DNA from: Adiantum capillus-veneris
Taxonomy: Eukaryota > Streptophyta > Polypodiopsida > Polypodiales > Pteridaceae
Assembly (NCBI GenBank): GCA_014529385.2
Contig: CM043971.1
Span: 95,149,840-95,209,839 of the forward strand
DNA length: 60,000 nucleotides
Direction: 5' to 3'
Below are positions 32,376 through 42,227 of the stretch, one piece after another. Below the pieces are notes generated by a model, which did no database searches, was not told the origin of the DNA, and worked only from the letters and a program-made list of their open reading frames with translations. Position 1 is the first letter of the stretch. The number at the start of each line of letters is the position of its first letter. A program made the translations under genes and the position numbers.

Positions 32376-33272
32376 ATGGCGCGCACCAAACAAACCGCGA
32401 AAGAGCATCCGCCTGCCAACAAAAACACCCTCCAAGGATGTGAGAAGCTGTCATGGCTTAAAGGCACAAGAAAACGGCCACGAACACCTGGCCGTTCCAG
32501 GAACTCTTCTGGTAGTGGGCATGGTGGTAGGGCACGAGAGTCATCAAGGACTGTTGAATCTCCACCTCCTCAAGATATAACACCTAGAAAGAGAATGAAG
32601 CAACGTGCCCAACGCTGGAGAGAAGCAGAGGGCCAACAAACATCAGAGTCCGATAGGGAGCAGCCGTCGCGCCCCCAATCACAAGCAGGACCATCCAGGA
32701 CTCGGGTGGTCAATACAGACACTGAATCAGAGAGTGAGTCACCATGGCTGCGAGAAAACATACCGTGCACACACCGGGTGGCCGTTGGGGGGAAGACATT
32801 GCCTCAAGGCAAGGGAGCTCTCCCCACATGACAAGATCGGCAACCAAGGGAAGAGGAAGAATCAGAACAGGCTGCAGAACCAACCCCTAAGCATGTAAAC
32901 AGACGCAAGTCTAAGTTTTTCAATAAGCCTTCATGCCGCCCGCCATCAAATGTGCAAGTACCCCCAAGACAACCGCAGCGGCGCCGAAAAATAACAAGGG
33001 CATTTGCAGAAATCCGCCACTACCAGAAGACGACGGAGCTCTTGATTTGACGCGCCCCCTTTGCTCGCACTGTGAAGGAAGTGCTTCAAAGCTATGGAAA
33101 TAAGTATAGAATGCAAGCAATAGCGCTAGAGGCTATTCAAGAAGCTGCGGAGGCCCACATCATTTCAGTGTTGGAAGATACCAACCTATGTGCCATTCAT
33201 GCAAAGCGAGTGACAATACAGCCAAAAGATATGCAGCTTGCACGACGATTGCGACGAGACTTCGAGCATTAG
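32376..33272 (+). pseudogene. Transposon-borne histone H3 with long tail (298 codons, two in-frame TGA)
   Basis: ATG 32376 opens with MARTKQTA, the canonical H3 amino terminus, then leaves the H3 sequence for about 190 residues of Arg/Ser/Pro/Glu-rich tail. From about 32990 the histone fold is complete: IRHYQKTTELLI (alphaN), [20 protein letters not shown] (alpha1-loop1), [20 protein letters not shown] (alpha2) and [20 protein letters not shown] (loop2-alpha3). All parts share one frame from 32376 to TAG 33270. TGA at 32829 and 33048 are the only interruptions, and the second falls where H3 has Arg. Loop 1 has the normal H3 length, unlike plant CENH3. Canonical plant H3 is 136 residues, so the extra length is entirely in the tail. 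There is no intron. Confidence 0.9.
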
Positions 33273-33440
33273 CCGAAGTTACCCCTCTTTTTGTATTGCA
33301 CACCCTTATCTTTGTAATGATTTGACTTTCCAATGACATTATGATCAACAGTTGTGTCTACTCTGTCTATTATCTTTGTAATTTCAAGTTCTGTATGTAA
33401 TTGTAGTCAATTTCAGTAAATTTGTGAATTTTAAGTAACC

Positions 33441-33584
33441 TTAGGGGTAGATAAGCCTACAAGGGGCAGAAAAAGGCATGGCCACAAGGGCGCGCAAATG
33501 GCCCATCCAAAACTGATGGATGGGCCATTTGCGCGCCCTTGTGGCCAGGCCTTTTTCTGCCCCTTGTAGGCTTATCTAACCCCA
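33441..33584. repeat. Hairpin 1 (arms about 65 bp, loop 9 nt)
   Basis: The left arm runs from GGGGTAGATAAGCC to AAATGGCCCATCC, the loop is AAAACTGAT, and the right arm is the near-perfect complement with one internal mismatch (CAT/CCT). The flanks TTAAGTACC and GGTACTTAA extend the symmetry. Confidence 0.95.
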
Positions 33585-33935
33585 AGGGTACTTAAAATAA
33601 CCAAATTTACTAAAACCTATTGGTTTTGCATCAACATTTTATATGGATCCTTATGGACACCTTTTTTTGGTCATTTCAAGCTTTGAATTCCTTATAGGAT
33701 ATCAAAACAAATAACATATTGTGAAACCAAGTGTCCAATGTAATTTGACTTTTTGGTGCAAGGGTGTAGTAGGTAGAGCTAACGCAAGTGATAGTTTCTT
33801 GGAAACTTCATTTCATAATTGATTTGAGCTTTTCTAGTGTCCTTGAGTGTGAACATATACTGGAATTGCCATAAAAAGGTTGCATTTAAATGAATGATGC
33901 AAAACCAATCCATTGCAATAAATTTGTGCTTTTTA

Positions 33936-34090
33936 AGTACCCTAGGGGGTAGATTGGCCTATAAGGGGCAAAAAAATGCCTGGCCACAAGGGCGCACAAA
34001 TGGCCCATCCAAAACTGATGGATGGGCCATTTGCGTGCCCTTGTGGCCAAGCCTTTTTCTGCCCCTTGTAGGCTTATCTACCCCCAAGGG
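33936..34090. repeat. Hairpin 2
   Basis: The same structure as hairpin 1 with the same loop. The arms carry several compensated and uncompensated changes (for example GGGCGCACAAA against TTTGCGTGCCC, which still pair apart from one position). Confidence 0.95.
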
Positions 34091-34439
34091 TACTTAAAAT
34101 AACCAAATTTACTAAAACCTATTGGTTTTGCATCAATATTTTATATAGATCCTTATGGACACCTTTTTTTGGTCATTTCAAGCTTTGAATTCCTTATAGG
34201 ATATCAAAACAAATAACATATTGTGAAACCAAGTGTCCAATGTAATGTGACTTTTTGGTGCAAGGGTGTAGTAGGTAGAGCTAAAGAAAGTGATAGTTTC
34301 CTGGAAACTTCATTTCATAATTGATTTGAGCTTTTCTAGTGTCCTTGAGTGTGAACATATACTGGAATTGCCATAAAAAGGTTGCATTTAAATGAATGAT
34401 GCAAAACCAATCCATTGCAATAAATTTGTGTTTTTTACG

Positions 34440-34595
34440 TACCCTAGGGGGTAGATTGGCCTATAAGGGGCAAAAAAATGCATGGCCACAAGGGCGCGCA
34501 AATGGTCCATCCAAAACTGATGGATGGGCCATTTGCGCGCCCTTGTGGCCAGGCATTTTTTGCCCCTTATAGGCTAATCTAACCCCCTAGGGTAC
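34440..34595. repeat. Hairpin 3
   Basis: Third copy, with the outer arms ACCCTAGGGGGT and ACCCCCTAGGGT and the same AAAACTGAT loop. One left-arm change (GGTCC against GGGCC) leaves a G-T pair. Confidence 0.95.
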
Positions 34596-34778
34596 TTAAA
34601 AATCACAATTATACTCAAATTGACTGCAATTACATACCTTGAAATAACAAAGTCAAAAAACAATTCATATCACCAATTGAAACAATTTTCAAGATTGACA
34701 AATCAGATTGAAAAGAATTTGCAATATAGAGAGACAATTTCAAATATTTTTTATTCCTTCTAGCACGGTGATTTTACA

Positions 34779-36705
34779 TCATGTATCTGAGGAGTTCAGA
34801 ATTTTTTTGACCATTTCCTGGCGCCTATTTTGCGCGTAAGGCAACTCCCCAGTCAAGAGGGACTGCGCTATGGCATTTGGGTCAGTTGAGCCAATGGAAG
34901 CATGTATCCCTATCTGGGCAAGCACTTTACCACGAAAGCCAGTGCCAAACGCTGTGCATACAAGGGATCTACGCACTAGGAACACTTGATGCGCAGTTTG
35001 AGCAATGGTACTCAAACACAAAAACTTGCTCAAAGCTTTTAACGACCAAGTCATAAAATGGGCTTGGGGAGTAAATTCATTATGGATAATGGCCACATCG
35101 CCAGGGGGGAGTTGTCCGAGGTAATGCGCAAGGGAAGATTGAGGTCCAAAGCCCGTCCGCTTGCCACCCGTCCTTGCAGCAAAATCATCAACCTCCACAA
35201 CATCCTTGCATAAACCGATGAAGGTTGAGAAAAAAGACAACGAAGGATAAAATAGTAACATGAAAATTAGGATACAGTTTAATTATATTCAAATGCATGA
35301 TTTGCCGAAGCAAATCATGTTGATTACAGCGGGGATCAATATGAAAATTGCAAGAGTTACAAAGTTATAAGATCGATAGCATAGTTCCATCTATCCCCCA
35401 CTCCTCCTCGACCTTCAATTTGTCTTCCATTCTCTTCCCAATCTGCGGACATTCATTACAATAAGCATCTAATGATTGACAAACCATGATGTATTGAAAA
35501 TGTGGTGGAAGGATTCTCACCTTGTGACCTTGTAAACAAAATTGTGCTTGTTGAAGGGCCTCAAAACCCATAATAACCAAATGTTCTCGAACATTACTGA
35601 GAGTCCAATGCTTGTTCACTTGGACTGCCTCCAAAGCATCGTTGGGCATCTTCACTGCAATGTCAAAGCTTGCAATAGCGCCGTCTACACTCTGTAAGGG
35701 AGTCCACACTCCAAGCTTGCACATCCAACGATCATAGTGAAATCGTATGTACAAGGAGGTGCGGTATTTCAAATAGCGCATTCCAATACCTGAAGCTCCG
35801 ACCTTACAACGGTACCGGTCCCCGTTGTGCATGCCCTCCACAAAACCCCAGTGCTCTTCTAAAAGCCTTCCTAATTCCTCGTAATGCGCATCTTTACATA
35901 CAAGCATTGTGGTAGTCTCCACAAATCCAAACTCTTTAAAAATGTGCACAAAACAATGAATAGGCAAACACCAGCTCAAGCCCACAGACCTAGAAGCTTT
36001 AGAGTATTTCAAAGAGTTTTGGACATCCATTATCATCTTTTGCTTGAAAGATGCTACCGACCACAAATCTGGGACCGGCCACTCCATACTTAATAAGGAA
36101 GTTACTTTGATGGGTTCAAGCGTTCCAAATGCTTGTGTAGAAGTAGGGACAATATAGGAGTGAGAATAGAAGAAAATCCTTCTTTGAACCAGTTTGGTTG
36201 GGCAAAGATGCGGGAACATTATTGCTCCAATATCCGCATGTATAGCATTGAATGTGCCGGAGAGACTATGTAGTGGCTGCTCCTCCACCAACGTGGATGG
36301 AAATATGACTATAAATGCATGACAAATGTTAAGTATGAATTCATAATAACATTACACTGTGATTTCACACCTAGCTTTGTATTCTCAAAACATGTACTTA
36401 CAATGTGTTGGAAATCGAGGTGGTGGTTGCAAGTGCATGGTTGACATTGAGAAAACATGTTGCACAATGGCTATGGTCCCCTTGTCTTTGCGGTTCTTGA
36501 AGCCAAGGAGCTTTCCTTTCCAATGAAGATCCAAGTTTTCACGATTCCGCACACGATGAGGGCCAACAGCAGATGGTTGCATGTATACCCAAGCACCTTT
36601 GGTGAACTCTTGTGGCACCCACTCATCATCTACACCTCTAGTGTTGTGGCATGCAAGTGCTGTGACCTCATCCTTTGGTCGCCTTTGCGAAGTAGAGTTG
36701 GCCAT
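34779..36705 (-). CDS. Unknown 505-residue protein of H3-TIR (three exons, intact)
   Basis: My model is exon 1 36705-36402, exon 2 36308-35521 and exon 3 35204-34779. The junctions are CATT|GTAAGT..TTATAG|TC and AAG|GTGAGA..TGCAAG|GAT. Together they give 1518 coding bases with no internal stop. The first ATG reads MANSTSQRRPK. Exon 1 contains WVYMQPSAVGP and HWKGKLLGFKNRKDKGTIAI, loosely like a beta-rich chromatin-reader fold such as BAH, which is only an impression. Exon 2 has many aromatic residues and no known motif. The preserved frame contrasts with the decayed transposase and H3. It may be a second transposition or chromatin-targeting factor. Confidence 0.6.
35205..35520 (-). other. Intron 2 of the 505-residue gene
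   Basis: 316 bp, donor GTGAGA, acceptor after a pyrimidine-rich CTTTTTTCTC tract ending TGCAAG. Phase 0. The unspliced frame would end at a stop at 35365. Confidence 0.6.
36309..36401 (-). other. Intron 1 of the 505-residue gene
   Basis: 93 bp, donor GTAAGT, acceptor TTTATAG. It splits a Phe codon (T|TC) and restores the frame exactly. Confidence 0.65.
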
Positions 36706-37452
36706 GGTTGAGCAAAGCAAACTAGGAGGAGGAGGAGAACCTTGCTTGTTGCTACAATGTAGGTGTGATAAAGTGATATGAGAAAATGGTCAACCCTTGT
36801 GGCAATGGGAGGAGAAGGTGGACAACCCTTGCTTGGTGTGGCACTGGGAGGAGAAGGTGGATAAGCCTTGCTTGGTGTGGCAATGGAAGGTGGTAGGGGA
36901 GGAGAGAGGAGCTTCCTTGCTGCAGCAATGGAGATGGTGTAAAGAGAGAGAGTGTTGGAGTAGAGGATGAGTGTGATGGTTGCAACCAAAGAGGGGTTGG
37001 AAAAGGGGTTCTAGAGAGAGAAAATCCCTTTTTGCCTAATAACTAATTTTGGGGGAGCTCTGGATAGCAAAAAAAGATTTTTTAAAAGTTTTTTAAAAAT
37101 TTTGAATTTTAGGGTTTTTGGATGCACGTTTTGACTTTTTGAGATCAAAAAAATGCTTTTTTGACCATAAAATAGTTTTAGGGGGGTTTTCAGAAGATGA
37201 AATTTGAGTTTTGAAAATTTTCAAATTTTTGGGATTTTTTCAAAACCGGATAAAAAAGGAGGGAAGTTGGAGGTTCCATATGGCCCACCCCCCCCCCCCC
37301 CCCCCCACCCCACCTTCTCACTAGGTAAGAGCCCATTTAAAAAGTGTAAGACTACTTTGTCCCCCTACATTTTTGAGGGCATAGAGTGTGTCCACCACCC
37401 TCTTCTCATTGGCTGGCCTCTAATTAACCTTAATCCCAAAGGGCCCCTAGAG
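36706..37452. other. H3-TIR right subterminal region
   Basis: The 5' flank of the minus-strand gene has a GGAGGAGAAGGTGGA-type degenerate repeat (36720-36910, purine-rich). A T/A-rich part (37030-37230) follows, then a run of 19 C at 37288-37306. There is no other gene. Confidence 0.6.
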
Positions 37453-37472
37453 GGTTCATATTTTTCCTAATG
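37453..37472 (-). repeat. H3-TIR right terminal inverted repeat
   Basis: The reverse complement begins CATTAGGAA and continues AAATATGAACC. It directly abuts GCATAAATCTG of the interrupted copia gene. Confidence 0.9.
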
Positions 37473-38740
37473 GCATAAATCTGTTGACCTGTGAGACTGC
37501 AAACTGAATATCCGGCCTCATGTTGCATACATAAATGAGGCAACCAATAGTAGTTTGGTAAAGAGTGACATCAACAGGATCACCAGCATCATGAAGACTC
37601 AATTTCAAACTTGTTTCCATAGGAGTAGCAATAGGTTTGCAATCCTCAAGTCCAAACTTACATAGAAAAGTCTCTATGTAACTTTTCTGACACAAGGCAA
37701 TACCACCATCACACTGCTTAAACTGTATGCCCAAGTAATGATGCAACAACCCCAAATCTTTCATCTTGAAAGTAGCATTCAAATCAGCCTTAAATTCAGC
37801 AATATGTGCCTCATTGGGACCTGTGATCACAGCAAATCATCCACATAAAGTACAATAATGAGAAGTAAATCACCCTCATGCTTGACATACAATGTGCTTT
37901 CTGTTGGACTGTTTCAAAAGCCTTGTTTGACCAAATGAGTGTCATCTTTCTCATACCAAGCACGACAAGATTGCTTCAACCCATACAAAGCCTTGTTACA
38001 TTTGCACACATTGTCCTCTTGTCCTTTCTTGACAAAACCGCAAGGCTGCGTAACATAAACTTCCTCAAATATGTCACCATTCAAGAAAGCAATAACAATT
38101 TCTGATTGATGTACATCCCAACCAAAATGAGCTGCCAATGCACATAGAAAACAAATAGTAGTCATACGACAAGTGGGAGAAAAAGTTTCTTCATAATCTA
38201 TGCATTTTTGTTGTGCATAACCCTTTGCAACAAGTTTGAGCCTTATGACGATCAATATCACCATCCGGCTTACATTTCAACTTGTAAACCCACTTTGTAC
38301 CAATGTCCTTTTTGCCAGGAGGCAAATCACATAAAGTCCATGTGTCATTTTTTATAAGTACATCATATTCTAATTGCATGGCAGCCATCCAATTTTTTGA
38401 ATTTTGTGCTTCATCAAAAGACAGAGGTTCCTCAACATCATGTAAGCTAGACACAGCCAAAGCATAACAATCTGATGCATAAGCCTGAACGATTACGACT
38501 AGACAAAGGTGCATCTAATTTACTGTCACGCAAAGTGTGCACCAGCCATTTTGGCATACCTCTAGCTTGCTCATTTTCATCCCTTTCCTCATCAAGTACA
38601 TCATGTACATCTGCATCAGTAATAGGCTGATTTGTAACATTTTTGGAAACCCCCATAGGCTGTACCTAGTCCTATTTTTTCTGGAAAGTGATTCTTGCAA
38701 CAGCAATGTGCATAATGCATCAAACTTGAAAACTTTAGGA
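37473..38740 (-). pseudogene. COP-A integrase C-terminus and reverse transcriptase
   Basis: Reading down the minus strand: the integrase tail (PKVFKFDALC ... NVTNQPITDADVHD), then PKWLVHTLRDSKLDAPLSS, LSFDEAQNSKNWMAAMQLEY, TKWVYKLKCKPDGDIDRHKA, YEETFSPTCRMTT, FLNGDIFEEVYV, ALYGLKQSCRAWYEK, LYVDDLL near 37835, and YLGIQFKQCDGGIALCQKSYIE. A 1-bp loss just after YVDD and several other frame changes break it. The frame ends at NRFM, where H3-TIR was inserted; RNase H continues at 28690. Confidence 0.85.
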
Positions 38741-39324
38741 TTCCCTTGGGTCATAAGTCTCCAAGTACTACCAAAAATTTGGTAAGGCATCAAGAACAGT
38801 CTGCACAAGGGAAATGTCTGAAATAACTTCACCTCAAAAATAAGTTGCTCATTGATATCCTTGACACCTGCAAGGAAAGTGTCCATATCATCTTCCTCAT
38901 GCATTATCTTTGATTCCATCTCTTTGCAAAGCAAAGAAACTTTAGCCTCATTGCAGCTTGCATAAAGACCTGATAGAATATCCCAAACCTGTTTTGCAGA
39001 TTTTGCTCAGCGAATGTGAGGAACAATGGTGCGCTTCACAGACAACGCAATCAATTCATGAGCCTGTGCATCCTTTACATCCCAATGAGCTTGTTCTTTC
39101 GTAGGCAAAACAACTCTAATAGCAGCAACCCTTGTAGCAAGACCTGCAACATCCTTAACATCGCCTACATCCCCAGAACCAGGACGTACATCAATGCCCT
39201 GCACAATATTCCAGACGCCCTTTGACACAAGAACATGTTGCATCATATAAGCCCACATAGGGTAATTGTCCCCATCCAACCTGTCCTCAGCAACAAACAT
39301 CTTGAACACATCAGGTGCAAACAT
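38741..39324 (-). pseudogene. COP-A gag (N-terminal part)
   Basis: It starts at ATG 39324 with KMFVAEDRLDGDNYPMWAYM, followed by KGVWNIVQGID and ALAT-like helical sequence. A TGA near 39007 replaces an expected Arg, and the frame then continues (AKQVWDIL, KEMESKIMHEEDDMDTFLAGVKDINEQL). Near 38745 it passes directly into integrase C-terminal sequence, so the zinc knuckle, protease and integrase core have been deleted. Confidence 0.85.
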
Positions 39325-39325
39325 A

Positions 39326-39448
39326 GATAGCCCTAGAGTGATGGGCGTATATACAATGCACGGGGGAAAAAACCTCCTAAAGAGGGAAAAAATGCCCCGG
39401 TGGTCCTAGTGTGTTCACACACATCACTACCACATGTATATGGTAACA
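39326..39448 (-). repeat. COP-A truncated 5' LTR (123 bp)
   Basis: It matches the outer 123 bp of the 274-bp 3' LTR and then passes, at GGGCTATC, straight into the gag ATG region. The rest of the LTR, the PBS and the leader are missing. Confidence 0.85.
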
Positions 39449-39453
39449 GATTA
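39449..39453. repeat. COP-A target-site duplication, right (GATTA)
   Basis: Exact copy of 27752-27756. Confidence 0.9.
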
Positions 39454-40891
39454 AACATTGGTGAATTGTCCAAACTTTGTGAAACTCATTGTACAAGCTT
39501 GAAACCACATGTAGAATCCACCCCAAGTCACATTAGCCAAAAATATGATGAAATAGAGAAAATTTATCTTAGGCGCGTCGAAGATAAATCTCCCACCAGA
39601 AAATTAGTTTTGTCGTTTTGATACCAGGATTGACTTTGGCAAGCTATGGAGATCCCAATTGTGTGATAAAAGTTAAAGTAGACCCCAAAGATAGGTGCAT
39701 CCATCTTAGGCGTGCCTAAGATAAAACAGAGCAAAATTTTACACTTTTTGCATATAGGGTTTATCGGGCATTGGAAAAAGGAATTTTTGTTTATTTTGTG
39801 ACTCAAGACTGACAAATTGTGGAATTGCATATGTCTTTAAGTGTTTTCGTGCAGGGAATTGCGACCTTGTGAGAAAAGAAGGAGAGAAAACAACAAAAGC
39901 ATTGCGTTTTTCAGAGACAACCTTCCAAGTTTGAAGTATTGATTCAATTAAGTTGTTTAAATCCATATATTAACCTAAGATCTTGTAGAGTTTTGAGAAA
40001 CTCGATTGACATAGGAGAGTATAGGAGCAGAGCGTCCACAGAAGAGAGTGTAAATCAAGGGAGACCATTAGAAAATATTGCAGAAGAAGTGCCAGATACT
40101 TACTTCGATTCAAGCTCAGATATGTCTTCTTTTTTGACTCAATCAGGAACGGGGACCTCTCGCAAGTTCAAGCACATCTTGACTTTCTTCAAGACCAACA
40201 AGTATGAAGCCCAGATTTATTTGGAGCCAAATGAGTAGTTTGCAATGAGGATATACAACCATACCATTGATTTTGAAGAGGAGGTTAAGGCAAACAAACA
40301 AGACATCGACCTTTATGTAGACCAAAATGGAGTACAATATCGCAAGATACAAGACCCTGATTCTATGGGGATTAGAGGTTGATACTCCAATACCAGATAA
40401 GGCTATAAAAGAGGGACCTTTGTTGTTAAAATTAGAAGGGTATTAGTTCATAGATTCTAAACCATTGAAATGCATCCCCAATGATAACCTAAGACTTGGA
40501 GTTTATTGCTGGAAAGAAAATAATATTACGGATTTGGTATGGACTACCCATGCCAGATTAGGATAACTGACACCCTTGAAAATTGTGTAAATTTTCAAAA
40601 TCAAGAAAAAGAGATTAGCATAACTTTTCGCTCATCTCTTTAGGGATTGTAAGAACAATAATTTTTTCATGACGACTCCGAAGGAGATTGAACAAACCAA
40701 GTACAAGGGACACCCAATCCATGAATGGGTCACGGGAACTGTATAGGAAACCGATTGGGATGTGGATCCAAATGCTAGAGCTTATGATATCACGGCCAAT
40801 CAATGAGGAAGCACATCCAAGAGTAGCCACCTCAATGATGCCAACACGGAAAGAAAGGTGGAAAACACCTATAATAGGAGAGGAATGAGTG
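39454..40891 (+). pseudogene. GYP-E: old gypsy-like leader and gag, left part
   Basis: The first 500 bp is leader-like with repeated CTTAGGCG(C/T)G(T/C)C.AAGATAAA motifs (about 39570, 39705). From about 39940 a plus-strand frame reads IDIGEYRSRASTEESVN, then SRKFKHILTFFKTNKYEAQIY and DLYVDQNGVQYRKIQDPDS with stops. It later reads TTPKEIEQTKYKGHPIHEWV and ETDWDVDPNARAYDI. It continues in frame across SLTR-2 into 52677 (GMSDM then RTRRGPHESH). It is heavily decayed, and assignment to the gypsy class rests on the downstream gag and knuckles. Confidence 0.5.
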
Positions 40892-40896
40892 ATATG
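40892..40896. repeat. SLTR-2 target-site duplication, left (ATATG)
   Basis: Exact match to 52672-52676. Confidence 0.9.
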
Positions 40897-41039
40897 TGAA
40901 AGGAATAGGGGACTGGAACGTGTGATTCTCCTCCCAACCGTGTCCTATATAGGCCCTTAGCCTGGCTAAATATAAGAACCCCCTTAACGCACGTTCGTCC
41001 TAGCCCTTGGCCTTGCCTGGTCCTCCCCTTGGCATGACA
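40897..41039 (-). repeat. SLTR-2 3' LTR (143 bp)
   Basis: It starts TGAAAGGAATAGGGG and ends TTGGCATGACA, with the palindromic TATA region CCTATATAGG in the middle. The adjacent reverse-complement purine tract CCAAGGGGTGAG supports its being the 3' LTR. Confidence 0.9.
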
Positions 41040-42180
41040 TTACTCACCCCTTGGAGAAGTGTTTTCGTCCTCGAAAACAAGAGTGATGATACACTAATGT
41101 TTTCCACAGTGGCATCCTTCATGGATCTAGTTGTTTGCTTGATCGGAACACGGTTCAGTAGGAGGTTCAATGAAACCAAGAATTCCATCTTGATTTTCCA
41201 CATTGTTGTCCATTTGCAACCATCTTGTGTTACCGGTTCCTGTCCAATCATAGTATGTAGACTCCATGTAGAACGCACATGAGCATGCTAAATGAGTTAT
41301 CACAACAAAGATGTACCCGAAAGAGTACCACTTTCCATGAAAGTAACTTGCTGTCATAACTCATCAGCCAAGTTTAAGTCCTTGACTTGTTCTCAAATTT
41401 CATCAGTAGCAGCAAAGGCCTAGGAACACTAATGGAAAACTAGTGAAATTCAAGTAGTATTGCATATGTAACCTTGGGTGTTGCCTTTGCAATCCAGACC
41501 CCTAGGTTAAAATGAACATTTCCCTTGGTTAAACTGTGCAGGAAAAATGCTCAACTAGCAACCGGCCCTTGGCCTATGTCCGTGATCCCCCTTGGGTTTG
41601 CCCATGGTATTACACTTCCGCGTTGGTAGTTGGTGGACTTCTTTCCTTGAAAATGCAAGTGTGAAGGTTCCAAGAATGGACCATCCACTCTTACTAAGTG
41701 ATTTAGTAAGCACAAACCGGGTGGTATCCCAAAATTGTACTCATATAGGCACTCTTAGTGCTAAGAGAACCTCCACTAAAATTGGACACCCAAAAATCCA
41801 TAATCGTGGTTTTTTGTGAACAGTTGTGTTGTCAAAATGTTGAATTCACCCATATACCTTGGTATAAATAAGCCATGATGAGTTTAAGACGTTCAAAAAC
41901 TCAACTTGAATGTCACACGTAAAGTGTGTAGTGTTAAAATAATGCCCAAATATCACTAATGGGAAGACCCTTGCTTGTCCATTAGAAGCGATTGGTACTC
42001 AATTAAATAGAGTTGGTCGATTTTGAAAGCAATCACTAATGGATTACAAAAATATGGCTCTTAGCCATTCACCAAATAAGGGACAATAGAGGACTCTTAG
42101 CCCTGCATGTGATTGTATTGACATAAAAAGATGTCAATGAAGGCATGCCTAGTTTCATTTCACCTTTTCCACAAAGAAAT

Positions 42181-42227
<47 letters not shown>

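Larger units (their letters stand above)
33431..34605. repeat. Tandem array, 502-bp unit, about 2.3 copies, each with a long hairpin
   Basis: Unit starts are at about 33431, 33931 and 34433. Each begins with a hairpin and continues with about 335 bp of near-identical AT-rich sequence (AACCAAATTTACTAAAACC ... CCATTGCAATAAATTTGTG); the third copy stops after its hairpin. The array lies between the 3' ends of the H3 gene (+) and the three-exon gene (-). Confidence 0.9.
28691..37472. mobile_element. H3-TIR: 8.78-kb DNA transposon carrying a histone H3 gene
   Basis: It is inserted in the COP-A RT/RNase H. The ends are inverted repeats CATTAGGA(G/A)AAATATGAACC, with 19 of 20 bp matching, followed at both ends by GGGCC within about 10 bp. 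The target reads ATGCAT in the restored copia gene. Flanks read ATG|CATTAGG and CCTAATG|GCAT, so the duplication is short or ambiguous (a 6-bp ATGCAT with one extra G, or 1-4 bp). From left to right it holds a spliced transposase-like gene (+), a histone H3 gene (+), a hairpin tandem array, and a three-exon gene (-). The convergent layout and single insertion event argue that all are cargo of one element. Confidence 0.85.
27757..39448 (-). mobile_element. COP-A: Ty1/copia element split by a DNA transposon
   Basis: A minus-strand copia element bounded by TGTT...AACA LTR ends and the 5-bp duplication GATTA. Without the 8.78-kb insertion at 28691-37472 it is only about 2.9 kb. It has a truncated 5' LTR fused almost directly to gag, and a gag whose 3' end is fused to the integrase C-terminus. 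The zinc knuckle, protease and most of the integrase are deleted. RT and RNase H remain but are decayed. Confidence 0.9.

Noticed and set aside
32376-33272. Interpretation as a plant CENH3
   Set aside because: CENH3 has a longer loop 1 and diverged alpha2. Here loop 1 has normal H3 length and [15 protein letters not shown] is H3-like. Only the tail is CENH3-like in being divergent.
32376-33272. Interpretation as a processed host H3 pseudogene dropped into the element
   Set aside because: A retrocopy should resemble the 136-residue host protein along its length. The long, open, non-H3 tail and separate promoter do not fit, though an ancient capture is still possible.
33431-34605. CRISPR array
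   Set aside because: The repeats are 502 bp with internal hairpins in a plant transposon; there are no short repeats with unique spacers.
28691-37472. Helitron or CACTA element
   Set aside because: Helitrons have no terminal inverted repeats and insert between A and T with a 3' hairpin near CTRR. CACTA ends read CACTA with 3-bp duplications. Neither matches CATTAGG ends.
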